Source: Chondrilla cf. caribensis (Eukaryota; Porifera; Demospongiae; Chondrillida; Chondrillidae). Taken from it: a DNA stretch of 64,000 bases. The stretch lies in the NCBI GenBank assembly GCA_964020155.1, contig OZ026553.1:1236979-1300978 (forward strand). The letters are read 5' to 3'. The position numbers and the translations under genes are program-made. The notes under the pieces were generated by a model. It searched no databases and was not told the DNA's origin. It was given only the letters and a program-made list of their open reading frames with translations. Below, piece after piece: positions 12,101 through 21,112 of the stretch. How positions within the stretch are numbered: position 1 is the first letter of the stretch; each line of letters opens with the position of its first letter.

Positions 12101-15100
12101 TAGTAGGTCCCCGGAGACAAGTGGGGGATTATCACGCTGTTGTCCACACTCGGACGGTACCATTCCACCAGGGTATGAACAGGATCTGTGTCACACTCGT
12201 GGTATGCATCAGCTGTAACCTGGAGGATGAAGACAGGTATGCACATTCTCACTGTACTCATACGTACATTCTGTTCTAGATACAGTGGCTTCCAATTGGA
12301 TGAAGGAGAACGATATTCTATCAAACATTTGATTTTATGCAAAATTTACACAAATAGTCAAATGCTAAGGCAAATTGGAGGGTTATGTGTATTGGTGAGG
12401 AGTATGTATTCTATTTACCCACTATAGAAGGAGCTGTTTACAACTGTTCACAAGTGGTACAGTAATTCACAGCTATTGTGTACCAATAGGAAGTGATCTG
12501 AACTCAGTCCTTATTATTTGGACATGATTCCTCTAAATATCTCACTGAACAGACAGTCCTCGTCAAAACACACTACACTCCAACGGTCAACTTGGACTGA
12601 AGGCCACAATGATCGGATACATTAGGGTTGACTGTATGATTCTAACATCTTGTCAGGGATCACACATATTATGTGCATACATCTATAGTATACATGAACT
12701 TTTTACTACTGGCTGTCAAACATGATTGTAACCCACATGTACACACATAGGAGCTTGACTACTAGTGTTTGTCAAATATGCTCGTTCCCTACAACTGCAG
12801 TACACACATACAAGCTTATATGATGATGACACACGTAACAGCTACATATGGTGAATGGCCCACCATTTTACCTGGAGAAGAGAGTGGAAATCGTTCCATA
12901 CAAATAATATGTTGGTTCTGTCGTGAATCTCCAGAGTGGGGTATTCTTGGATGGCCCAAAACATGGACACAGTGTTGCTCTTGGAAGGTTGCTGGAAAAG
13001 ATGACATTGAACTGGAATGAATAAAGCTTTAAACCATGCTTCAATCACATAAGTGGTAAAATCCATTTCTGGGAGCAGACAAAATTGCATCAACTTCTAA
13101 TCCCACTCACCCACACGAGGACATGAGGAGTTATGAGACAAGATGGACGAGTGAGAGGTTTAAAATGCTCCCAGAAACTAGGCTGCTGAAAGGTGGCATC
13201 AAACAGAAATTAAAAATAAGGTTTTAAACTGTGCTGAGGTGGTGGAAGTTTGTATGGCTTCTGGAAACGTATCAAACCGTACTAGTTTCAATCAATGTTT
13301 TCATACCTCATCAGAGGAGACATGCAAAAATCATAGTACAAGATTTGTCCAAAATTGAGAAATGTGTTTTCCTGAACATCTACAGAAGCTAATAGGTTTT
13401 ACCAAACAAATCATATGTAGTTCAAAAGCTAAACTCAACAATGTATTGAGGAATTACTGGACATTGCAAACACCCACCTTGTATTCAGTGGTGGAATTAT
13501 CGTCTTCTGTAACAATCACTCTGACCTTCATCCCTCGTACACAGTGAGTGGCCACAGTACACACAAAGTGGTGCTCTCCAACAGAGAGGTCTGACACATG
13601 GACCTCTCCTGTTGAGCTGGGGGCTCCTTTCCACTCCTTCTCAACCTAACAGCAGTGATAATAATCCGGTATGTACATGAACAGATACGTAGACGTAAGC
13701 CTTTTACATATCCATAACTGTGTGTGTTACTATAAACTGCAAATGCCTACAAGCAGCTATATGGCAACTGGGGAACAAAAGGAACTTCAGGATAATTTAA
13801 AGGATCTTTCTTTTGACTCCTCAGTTCAAATAAATGTAAGTAGGCATCACTCTACAATATGCTCGATTCGACCAATTTTGGATGTAACATTTGCAGTTTT
13901 TGATCAGGAAGTTAACGAAGGGTGATTGCTATTTCCGGCCCAGCATATGCAAGTAGACAAGTACACGTACATACGTACCTGACCAACTTCTGATGCTCCT
14001 GTGGATCCAGGGTTTGCAAACTCACAGACATCCCTGGTAGGAACATTACGGATCTCCACCAGATTATGGTAGCCTGTGGTCCACTTGAAGAACAAAGTGG
14101 TGGCCTTGGATACAGTCAGGTCCTCGTAGGCTTCCCCCTCACCTGGTATACCCCACACAATTAAGTTTATACATTTGTATTGAATTACCTCCCAAAAAGG
14201 CCACGAGGGGTATGTCGTTGTCACAGAGTGAAGGGAGGATCTCCATCACCAGTGTTACATTCCAAATTTCGGCATTCAGGTGGGTCTGGTACAGTTTAAT
14301 GTCTACGGTATTCAAGGCCATTCCATTGGGTTGAGAGGGAGGAACACGCTGCAAGTGAATAAAGGGCATGTGGACAGGTTGACAGCAAGAACATGTCATA
14401 CATACATACATACATACACACATACATACATACACATTTATTCATGCACATATCTGTAAGCATTATGACATATGAACCAAAACACAGACATTTGCCAGTG
14501 TGAGTAAATAGGATGATCAATGGACACATATAGGATGAAGCTGAATGTACCTACATATACACTTGTATCCTAGTTGAGGGGTAGATTGAAGGAAAAACTG
14601 TGTGTACATACAGTAAGCCATGTAGCACAGGTCAGTGATACAGCACAGGGCACCAGACAGGTTTCATTGTTAGAATTAATTGCGTGAGAACAAGGCAGGA
14701 AATTAGTAAGTACATTCCTATTGCATATAATATGTTGTATTGGACAATGCTCAATATTGCAGTATAAATTATCTATCATTCACTACACCAGGATACAACT
14801 ATTACATGTTGTATGTACACACAGCACTGGAGAATTTTATGGGGAATATTTTCCATAAAATTGCAAACAAAACACACTACAAAGGAAGGTTCGCGAATAC
14901 CCTCAGTTCAAACTTGAAAGTTTGGTCAATTACTCAAAGAACATGAATTGGTTTAACAGTAGGACTGTAAAGAGGTTTGTACACAGAATTACGTACGTTC
15001 AAATGTACAGTCCTGAGTTGAAAGCACTCTCAACTTCAATGATCTCACCCAGCACTACTGTTCACTGTGATACGATCAATGACAAACACTACTACTTAAA

Positions 15101-18100
15101 TTTGAGGTGGGACGTTTGCCCAGGTGTGACTTACTGTATTGCCTGTAAAATAAGGAATGTGCGTACATATACAATGTGTAAACTGCCATACTTACTGTAT
15201 GTATGTACACATCTGCATACACAATGTACTTAGCATGAAAAGTCAATATTACACATGCATGCACCTGCATAATATTATGTAAGTATAATACACTACAGGA
15301 AAGATGGAGGTTACTCGGTTCAGGAAAGAATCCCACCTGTGGCAGCGTAATAGTGAGGTGTGGACCGTGTAATTTACAAAATGCTGCTTTCTAGAGCTTC
15401 CCAGCTCCAACCCTACGCACACAACATATTCACTGAGCTCCACCAAAAATGGGGAAGGTTGTACATAAGATCAGTTCTGTTTTGTGAATGGCAATATCAG
15501 TGAACATTATAGGCTAGTTTCAATGGAATGAAAAAATTACATGTAAAACGTTGAAAAATGGGACAGAGAGCAATAACCAGGACCAAGTACAGTGTGTAGT
15601 CACAATTTCCAACCAATTGGGACACATTGAGCAGTATACACGTAGTATAAGACCTTACACCTTAGAACCAGAGCAGCCTTCATGTGACCTTCATGTGACA
15701 TTCATGTGATATTCCCATCACACTCATATGCTGAATACAAAATGACATTCCATGAATGTCTTCCAGCAGTGGGAGTCCACAGGAGTATGTATTCACATAG
15801 GGAGTGACAAATACCACATACTGTACAAACAAGTATTGCAATATACATCACAAATACCAATACATATAGGTACATACCGTACATATGTACATACCTGCTT
15901 AAGCTCTCTTTTGCTACTCACGAAGGCAGCATCATCAAAATACAGTGTTGTACTAGAGCCCACGGGCTTGAAATAAAAGCCCGTTCCAAGGACAATAAAC
16001 TCCTCACTCTGCAGTCCGCTAACATCCTTCACATGGTCCTCAAAATTATAGCAGTTGTAATGCCACCTGTACATGTACAGTACATACACAAGAAGTTGTG
16101 AGCACACACGACATTAATACACTATTCTACACTTGAGCAATGAACAATGTACAGGTTTGAAACAACACTATGAGGTGTCCCTATGCACTAAAACAACAAC
16201 AACAACAACAACAACAGTATGAGGTGTCCCTATGCCCACTGTGCACTAAAACAATGAAAGCACTAAAAGGTGCTGATGCCTCAGTTCACAGTTCATCCAG
16301 CAGTAGACCACATGCACCTATAATGCACAACAGCTATAACATATATATAGAGTTTACAGGGAGCAGGGGTGATGAGGTGGGCCTGTATTTGTCTGGCCCC
16401 CTTTACACGCTATAATATTATAATTATACGAAATGTGGGATGCACCAAAAATAAAAAAAAATCTCCAAAAGTAGCTAACCATATAGGCACAGAGCAATTC
16501 CGGAAGCTACTCCCGGTTTCTCAAGACGTGCTAAACAATATGGCACAACATACGGAAGACATGTTCAAGGTGAGCAAAACTCGAGAGTGAAGCTATAGCA
16601 GTAATACACGGAGAGACCGACAGACACGTACACAAACACGCTACTGTATGCCGCTCTGCGTATGTGCAGACCGAGGCATAACAATAACAACACATTGAGG
16701 TGTCTCTATATCCACTGTGCACTGAAACAACAATAACACTACAAGGTGTCCCTATATCCATTCTGCACTGAAACAACAATAACAACAACAGTATGAGGTG
16801 TCTCTATGCCCACTGTGTACTAAACAACAGTTTACAAATGATCTGAGTTCCCTGCATAGGCTATTACGTATACTGTTTAGACTAGACTAAACAATGGACT
16901 ACTATGCAACAGAGTTCTTCAACTTGAGAACATAGTCAGTTTCCTTTGTGAAGTCACCATCACCATGGTCACAAGGTGGGAGATTGTAAGTAGATTGCAG
17001 TGAAACCAATGGAATTACTATTAATTTTGTGTGAGTATTAAGAGATTGTCCTCATAAGAGTGCTGTCAAGAAGAGTTTGACAGTATAAAGAGAGTACTGC
17101 GAATAACAAATGTACAGTCTAACTTGCCTACCATGTACAGTACATATGTACCTTGAAGGGTACACCAAATCTGTACTTCTTGTCAGAGGTACTTGTTATA
17201 GAAAGGTATTTGTCAATGACAAGGTGTACATGGGATATGGACTGTGTGAAGTACAAGTACTATCCAAAAGTAACCACGTCACTCATGTATCAAGCAATTT
17301 GCCCTTATTTATGGTTAGCTTATACAAAAGTAAGCTCGTACTTATAAGGGGGAAATGTTCATAAAATACACACAGTACGTACTGATCATCATCTGCAATT
17401 TCCTCGCTGAATGTCAACTTTTCTGGTCCAGTGATGGGGATATCATACCATCGATAGGAGTTGCTGTCTACCTTCAGTTTGATGGGAACCACAACACTGA
17501 GTCCGGGTGGTATTTTGTACGCCATGCACAGGTAGGGATACTCTTCAATGTTAAACCTGCCATGACAGAGCAGGTCAACGTGAGTGACGCGGTGCACAGA
17601 AGACTAGAAACCTACACAAGTTTACGGTTTAAGACTATGTACAACATTGAGTGTGCACTCACTGTCTGTGGTCACTGGGTTGAGGTCAAAGGGCTTAGCA
17701 CCATCCTCTTGCACCTACACAAGGGGAGTACAGTTCACAGTAGACATTATAGGATCCTGAAAAATGGCAAGCAAACAGCAAATATTACTGTACACCTGCG
17801 TAAATAATAGTAGACGTGTATTTACGGTATGCAAGTGTGAGAATGAATAGGAGAATTCTCGTATGTACATCTACGTCGATGAACAAGTGTACATGGATGA
17901 TTTCAACTCTTTATTAGTATATGTGGTATGTTGCGTGGGCAAATCAAAGCATAAAGAGCCCTCATGAACAATCAAGCCCAAGTGTACGTACACCCACTAC
18001 AGCCCTACCAGAGGTACGTTAGCTTAGCTATACAATTGACTCACACCACTCTAGTGTTGTTTTAGTTAGCAAAATCTATTTTAGTAATAGTTATAGTTAA

Positions 18101-19421
18101 TCGACTGATGACAGAAAATAGAATTTTAGTTATAGTTATAGTATGTAGCCAATTCCTAGATTTTAGTTATAGTTACAGTTTTCACTTCAAAATGCAAATA
18201 TTCTAGTTATAGTTATAGTTACAGTTATAGTATTAGTTACAGTAATGAGTGTTTTACATGTACACTCTACCATCATGATATGCTCATGTCTACACAGTTC
18301 CCAATGATCCTAGACTTAATAATCTGTATATAAACACACCATTTCCATTTACTGGGAACAATTTTAAAGTGCTAATATGGTCTCTTTGTACTCTAACATA
18401 GTCTTGTACAGTAACTATAACATTTGTGGCAGATATTTGATTATAGTTTTAGTTAGGGACATTAATCATGTTTTTAGTTACAGTTATAGTTTTTTGAAGG
18501 TGACTCCGGTACTTTTAGTTAGTTATAGTTATGATTAACTAAAAGGTCCAGAGCATTACTAAAACATATTTTAGTTATAGTTATGATTAATCAAAACAAC
18601 ACTACACCACTCCATCTCGGCCAAGCTGTTCCCAATTCAAACTCAAAGTAAGCAACGTTGGCAACATCTGTTTGTTCAAATTCGCACTCAGCACGAAATA
18701 GGTCCATGATCCTTTTCTCCACTGTTAGGCCAGGTAAGGAATACAGAGACATACATACAATCATACGCACTATACATACACTAACTAAATATATACACAC
18801 ATATATGCTATACATACATATGTTTACACACATACATATGCATTCACGCATACCCAAACCAGCATGTTCACAAGCACACACATTATACATCTGTACATGC
18901 ATACATATGAGCATACAATCTAACTAAACAAAAACACACTAGTGTTGCCACAATAATCGCAATACACGATATATCACGATAATACAAATTCGCAATACGA
19001 TAAACAGACAGTGTTTCAGTTACGATATTGGCCCAATTTCTGCTGAATCAGCATCCATAATGCACGTGCTGTCACCTAATTGCCACCTGTTCAGTATAGA
19101 GAGACTAGAGTTATGTTGAATGAAAGCGAATTCAACCAGATTATGAAACCAAGCTTCAAGACAAAGAGTGCTATCTGGAAGCACTTCGGTTTTCCCGCAG
19201 ACAGTACCAGCATGATTACAGACAAGAAGAAGACCATTTGTCAACTTTGTCAGGCTGTCGAAATATTACAATATGTATGGTGCAAATCTGATTGGTGCGT
19301 CATTTGTTAATTAATAATAGTGTATCGTGATATTATTGTGACGAGAAGTTGCAAACCTACTAATATCGTGATACACATTATCATACGTATATCGTGGCAA
19401 CACTATTACACACGCACATAC

Positions 19422-19485
<64 letters not shown>

Positions 19486-20828
19486 GCACACACCATAATA
19501 AACCTTACATAAATCCAACCCAAAACACACGTATAACTCTCTCCATAACAACAGTAACACACATGTACACAATCCATACCTAAGTCAGTGTCATTCAGGT
19601 CAAAGACGGACATTGGAGGTGTGGTCCTACCACCCCAGGATATCTCTACAGTAGGAGGACTCTCCACATCCAGTGTGGGCACATTCACAAGAACAGGGAG
19701 TTTATGAGTTTCTCTTGCAATGTCAGTCTCCAAGGTGAAGTACTGTTCCTCCCTCACAGATTGCTTGGTTTCGTTGTACTTGTAGTCAGTGGAGGCATAG
19801 TGGACCCCAACCTGAGGTGAGGACACACAAGGAACAAACTGATTGACATTATGATCGCATTCTCACATCAGAGAAAGAAGGTACATTTGATTATGCTACA
19901 CTTGATACTGCATGCAGTAAATGGAGGTTTACATCAAAATCTGAATTGAGGAAACCTCTGTAATTTATAACAAAGCCATCTTGCATCCTTGTTGAGGGGT
20001 AGATCAAAGGAAAAGCTGTGTGTGCATAAGCCATGTAGCACAGGTCAGTGATACAGCACAGGTCACCAGACAGGTTTCATTGTTAGGATTAATTGCGTGA
20101 GAACAAGGCAGGAAATTAGTAAACACTTTTCTTCTGCATATAATACGTTGCATTGGACTATGCCCATATTTGCAGTATAAATTGTCTATCATTGACTACA
20201 CCAGTGAGTTTGGATAGCAGAGGGTCTGGTTTAACGAGATTACTGCTCCCCCCATGCCACACGTGGATGTAAACAGACGTGGAAATGGTACATAACACCG
20301 AAATAATTCCACAAAAACGATCATAAACATAGCCGTAGTAAATGATGAGGTACAGACTCACCCTAGCTGTATTTCCCCAAACTTTTGCCTTCTCCCCACT
20401 TGGACTTGGAGCTATACATGCTGTTTTTCAACGGTTACTTCTATGCCAACTGGAATACTGTCTTCTTCTGCTTCACGGGTTGGCCGGGGTTTTGCAGGCG
20501 ATGGTATTCGGTCCCGTAAGAAACCTGTAAAGGGGAAATGAGTCCTTCTGACGTGTCATTATAACACTGGGATAGACAGGATGGGACAGGGCGATAATTA
20601 TAGAACTAGAGGTAGATAATTATTCTCCATCTATCGATATATACTTACTTCGCCGTTGTAAGTCTGAGTACCGACAGTCAAACGCTTATCATTCGATGAC
20701 GAAGGGAATTCCGCCAATAATATCCGGACGAGTACAGACCGAGAGAAAGGTTCGATCCCGTAATAGTCACAAGTGTCTTTCCACCGATGCGTTCGTGCGA
20801 AGGGCGATCTCCACAAGTGAACGGACAA
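7838..20828 (-). CDS. Fibrocystin-L (PKHD1L1)-like type I membrane protein, partial gene (span)
   Basis: This is a minus-strand multi-exon gene. Ordered exons: 20649-20828 (damaged), 20477-20524 (doubtful), 19580-19811, 18606-18721, 17383-17603, 15895-16066, 15337-15390, 14189-14348, 13979-14142, 13478-13645, 12872-12991, 11933-12219, 10693-10764, 10437-10555, 9118-9193, 8810-8870, 7838-7971. Every join from 19811 down to 11933 is in phase, as is every join from 10764 to the stop. The 11933-to-10764 join is out of phase (2 versus 0), so one or more exons are missing or unseen there. Content: IPT-like pieces, two cupredoxin domains with complete type-1 copper ligands, an IPT start of the type CSGSCVFAYSP, a post-G8-like segment (LDWVEGDNIVIA), a transmembrane helix and a ~58-residue tail. 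The known PKHD1L1 family is very large and has G8 and beta-helix domains not found here. No start codon or signal peptide was found. Family assignment is inference from motif order. Confidence 0.6.
8810..8870 (-). CDS. Exon: juxtamembrane cytoplasmic segment
   Basis: A strong acceptor (CCCTTTTTTAG) precedes 8870 and the donor CGAG|GTAAGT follows 8810. Phase is 0 in and 1 out. It encodes KHCYLKMSSDSQGQSAGDDR: a basic stop-transfer stretch, then a Ser/Gln-rich linker. It could alternatively start a tiny separate gene at its internal ATG (8852), but phase agreement with both neighbours favours an internal exon. Confidence 0.6.
9015..9110. repeat. (CA)n/(CGCA)n microsatellite in intron
   Basis: A CA run with an internal CGCA block lies immediately downstream of the splice donor at 9117/9116 on the minus strand. 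Confidence 0.97.
9118..9193 (-). CDS. Exon: transmembrane helix of fibrocystin-L-like protein
   Basis: The acceptor TTTTCAG precedes 9193 and the donor ATCG|GTGAGC follows 9118. Phase is 2 in and 0 out. It encodes YWGLGDSR followed by FITLVSTTTLLITMLIS, a hydrophobic helix of about 17 residues that the next exon caps with KHCYLK. This gives a type I topology with the tail in the cytoplasm. A different frame reads like a cupredoxin strand (GLTFYHPGVYHY) but does not fit the neighbouring phases. Confidence 0.55.
9767..10373. mobile_element. hAT-type element with BED-finger remnant
   Basis: The ends are TAGCGCTGGGCGGT inverted repeats, 14 bp perfect. They are flanked by an exact 8-bp duplication GTTGAGGG at 9759-9766 and 10374-10381. 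TIRs beginning TAGNG with an 8-bp duplication are diagnostic of hAT. The ends are rich in GGTATACCG-type palindromes. It sits in an intron of the fibrocystin-L-like gene. Confidence 0.93.
9851..10087 (-). pseudogene. Truncated hAT transposase N-terminus (BED-finger start)
   Basis: A 78-codon frame begins MATLSAASLNF and contains KSDIWKYFALRVNEDDEV, which resembles the opening helix/tryptophan region of a BED zinc finger. It ends before any cysteine/histidine ligands, so it is a non-functional remnant inside the hAT element. Confidence 0.6.
10437..10555 (-). CDS. Exon: beta-strand region after G8-like segment
   Basis: The acceptor GTGCAG precedes 10555 and the donor ATAAG|GTAAAA follows 10437. 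Phase is 0 in and 2 out. It encodes VGVVQSVEQNGYRIYLANAL then KYTHFGITETFDDGQFIEIR. The L.YTHFG..E.F pattern resembles the strand that follows the G8 domain in PKHD1L1/CEMIP-type proteins. The AEVG motif expected next is replaced by the transmembrane exon. Confidence 0.6.
10693..10764 (-). CDS. Exon: post-G8-like strand
   Basis: The acceptor TGTCACAG precedes 10764 and the donor GAA|GTAAGTG follows 10693. Phase is 0 in and 0 out, 24 codons. It encodes EPLDWVEGDNIVIAPTSKDG then NETE. The W..GD.IVIA.T motif is typical of the segment after the G8 domain in the PKHD1L1/CEMIP family. Confidence 0.65.
11138..11649. mobile_element. Tc1/mariner-like element 1
   Basis: The inverted ends are CGGTACCAATCATAAAAAAA and its near complement, ~30 bp long, with TA duplications at 11136-11137 and 11650-11651. 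Internally, 11331-11445 (+) encodes a helix-turn-helix-like start: MVYPSYVKQRILALRREG followed by LSYGKIAKAL, then a stop. Related copies start at 28224, 55992 and 57068. Confidence 0.88.
11331..11445 (+). pseudogene. Truncated mariner-like transposase helix-turn-helix
   Basis: About 38 codons from ATG read KQRILALRREGLSYGKIAKA, the usual first DNA-binding helix-turn-helix of Tc1/mariner transposases. A stop follows and there is no DDE catalytic domain, so the element is non-autonomous. Confidence 0.7.
11933..12219 (-). CDS. Exon: second half of cupredoxin domain 2 plus start of an IPT repeat
   Basis: The acceptor CCTCCAG precedes 12219 and the donor GTTAT|GTGAGTG follows 11933. Phase is 0 in and 2 out. 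It completes a phytocyanin/plastocyanin-like fold. The Cys, His and Met copper ligands lie in YYFICGVAGHCSAGMKLMVV, and the first His is on the preceding exon (DFHSLLQ). After the domain comes CSGSCVFAYSPVETPRLENV, the typical lead-in to a PKHD1L1-type IPT repeat. The rest of that repeat is not found downstream. Confidence 0.8.
12872..12991 (-). CDS. Exon: first half of cupredoxin domain 2
   Basis: The acceptor CTTTTCCAG precedes 12991 and the donor CTCCAG|GTAAAA follows 12872. It is exactly 40 codons, phase 0 in and 0 out. It ends ILFVWNDFHSLLQ, the strand carrying the first copper-binding His. Joined to 12219 it gives HSLLQ-VTADAYHEC, the normal cupredoxin connection. Confidence 0.75.
13478..13645 (-). 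CDS. Exon: second half of cupredoxin domain 1
   Basis: The acceptor CTGTTAG precedes 13645 and the donor TACAAG|GTGGGT follows 13478. It is 56 codons, phase 0 in and 0 out. HHFVCTVATHCVRGMKVRVI shows the Cys, His and Met ligands of a type-1 copper site. It follows the exon with YHNLVEI (first His), so the domain is complete. Confidence 0.8.
13979..14142 (-). CDS. Exon: first half of cupredoxin domain 1
   Basis: The acceptor TATACCAG precedes 14142 and the donor GGTCAG|GTACGT follows 13979. Phase is 1 in and 0 out. It contains ATTLFFKWTTGYHNLVEIRN, the phytocyanin-like strand with the first copper His, then the loop DVCEFANPG typical of these domains. Confidence 0.78.
14189..14348 (-). CDS. 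Exon: linker before cupredoxin 1
   Basis: The acceptor CTTGCAG precedes 14348 and the donor GGGAG|GTAATT follows 14189. Phase is 0 in and 1 out. It encodes a beta-rich segment including IWNVTLVMEILPSLCDNDIP and joins in frame to the cupredoxin exon. Confidence 0.65.
15337..15390 (-). CDS. Short exon of fibrocystin-L-like gene
   Basis: These 18 codons (KAAFCKLHGPHLTITLPQ) lie between the acceptor GCTCTAG and the donor CCACAG|GTGGGA. Phase is 0 in and 0 out, fitting both neighbours. The pyrimidine tract is weak; the phase fit is the main support. Confidence 0.45.
15895..16066 (-). CDS. Exon of fibrocystin-L-like gene
   Basis: The acceptor TGTACAG precedes 16066 and the donor AAGCAG|GTATGT follows 15895. 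Phase is 2 in and 0 out. It encodes WHYNCYNFEDHVKDVSGLQS and a beta-rich region with STTLYFDDAAFV. With the previous exon the join reads DDDQ-WHYNCYN. The domain is unnamed; a carbohydrate-binding-like beta sandwich is possible. Confidence 0.65.
16160..16850. repeat. Degenerate ~50-bp intronic repeat with (CAA)n
   Basis: The phrase ATGAGGTGTCCCTATGCCCA or close variants, each with an ACTAAAACAACAA-type tail, recurs at about 16170, 16220, 16695, 16745 and 16795. The copies are scattered through one intron. Confidence 0.7.
17383..17603 (-). CDS. Exon of fibrocystin-L-like gene
   Basis: The acceptor TTTCTAG precedes 17603 and the donor GATCA|GTACGT follows 17383. Phase is 0 in and 2 out. It encodes VDLLCHGRFNIEEYPYLCMA and then SYRWYDIPITGPEKLTFSEE. 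The CxGRFxxxxY..L pattern resembles segments between IPT repeats in fibrocystin-L. The later acceptor at 17556 is rejected because it breaks phase with the upstream exon. Confidence 0.65.
18052..18604. mobile_element. hAT-type MITE inserted at a splice donor
   Basis: The ends are TAGTGTTGTTTTAGTTA and TAGTGTTGTTTTGATTA inverted, flanked by the exact 8-bp duplication CACCACTC (18044-18051, 18605-18612). The interior is dominated by repeats of TTAGTTATAGTTATAG. The right duplication overlaps the end of the exon at 18606. Confidence 0.93.
18606..18721 (-). CDS. Exon of fibrocystin-L-like gene with transposon-altered donor
   Basis: The acceptor CCTAACAG precedes 18721, phase 1 in. It encodes EKRIMDLFRAECEFEQTDVA and then VAYFEFELGTAWPRWSG. 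The in-phase (0) donor is now GGT|GTAGTG. Removing the MITE restores GGT|GTGAGT. The preceding exon supplies the G that completes the first Val codon. Confidence 0.65.
18940..19405. mobile_element. hAT-type element with BED-finger remnant
   Basis: The ends are TAGTGTTGCCACAATA and TAGTGTTGCCACGATA inverted. Flanks AAACACAC and TTACACAC match at 6 of 8 bases, so the duplication is decayed. The ends are rich in ATATCGTGAT-type palindromes. It lies in the same intron as, and 336 bp from, the hAT MITE at 18052. Confidence 0.85.
19080..19310 (+). pseudogene. BED zinc finger fragment of hAT transposase
   Basis: The frame contains KTKSAIWKHFGFPADS then DKKKTICQLCQA. This is the W..F.F....C..C pattern of BED fingers in hAT/ZBED transposases. 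The ORF ends after the first cysteine pair, so it lacks the His ligands and the catalytic domain. Confidence 0.75.
19420..19480. repeat. (CA)n microsatellite
   Basis: A nearly perfect CA run lies in the intron next to the hAT element end. Confidence 0.97.
19580..19811 (-). CDS. Exon of fibrocystin-L-like gene
   Basis: The acceptor CACCTCAG precedes 19811 and the donor GACTTAG|GTATGG follows 19580. Phase is 0 in and 1 out. It encodes VGVHYASTDYKYNETKQ and ends VEISWGGRTTPPMSVFDLND. The G..TPP.S......V...L pattern across the exon join matches the repeats between IPT domains in PKHD1L1-type proteins. Confidence 0.68.
20477..20524 (-). CDS. Doubtful small exon of fibrocystin-L-like gene
   Basis: A very good acceptor (CCCCTTTACAG) precedes 20524. 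The 16 codons VSYGTEYHRLQNPGQP would end at a GTGAAG donor, phase 0 in and 0 out. The upstream exon could equally join straight to 19811, so this exon may not be used. Confidence 0.3.
20649..20828 (-). pseudogene. Damaged IPT/TIG exon, first recognisable exon of fibrocystin-L-like gene
   Basis: The acceptor TGGCAG precedes 20828 and an excellent donor (GGCGAA|GTAAGT) follows 20649. One frame gives HERIGGKTLVTITGSNLS, a clear IPT start. A second gives TRPDIIGGIPFVIE, the expected middle strand. A third gives SSNDKRLTVGTQTYNGE, the expected end strand. No single frame holds all three, suggesting at least two indels. Upstream lies the NCAPH2 promoter, with no signal peptide or start exon. Confidence 0.5.
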
Positions 20829-20840
20829 CTGCCAGTGTTG

Positions 20841-20912
20841 TTCGATGACGTCTATTGAACGGAAACGATGCCCTCACACCCGACGTCATCCATCACGTGA
20901 CCGCGGAGCTCT
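20841..20912. promoter_or_regulatory. Putative promoter of NCAPH2-like locus 1
   Basis: A CpG-containing stretch carries TCACGTGA (an E-box/USF-type CACGTG palindrome) just upstream of a transcribed-looking segment. That segment is shared with 52484-52522, where CACGTG is also found upstream. Confidence 0.4.
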
Positions 20913-20953
20913 GAGACTGAAGAAGACGTTTGATTGTTCTACTTCACCCGAAG
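20913..20953 (+). other. Shared 5' exon (probably untranslated) of NCAPH2-like locus 1
   Basis: GAGACTGAAGAAGACGTTTG through the donor CGAAG|GTATGT is nearly identical to 52481-52522. Both copies are followed by similar intron sequence, including CCGACGAGTACCCAATACAC. No long open frame runs through it. Confidence 0.5.
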
Positions 20954-21112
20954 GTATGTTCACAAGTGTTTGGACGTGGCTGTGTACCGACGAGTACCCA
21001 ATACACTCACAAGTACTTCTAGTATATCATATCCACACCACAATTATTGTCACCTTTGTGATATTGTGTTGCTGTTTAGTTGGAGACACTACTGCCAAAC
21101 ATTCATATTACA

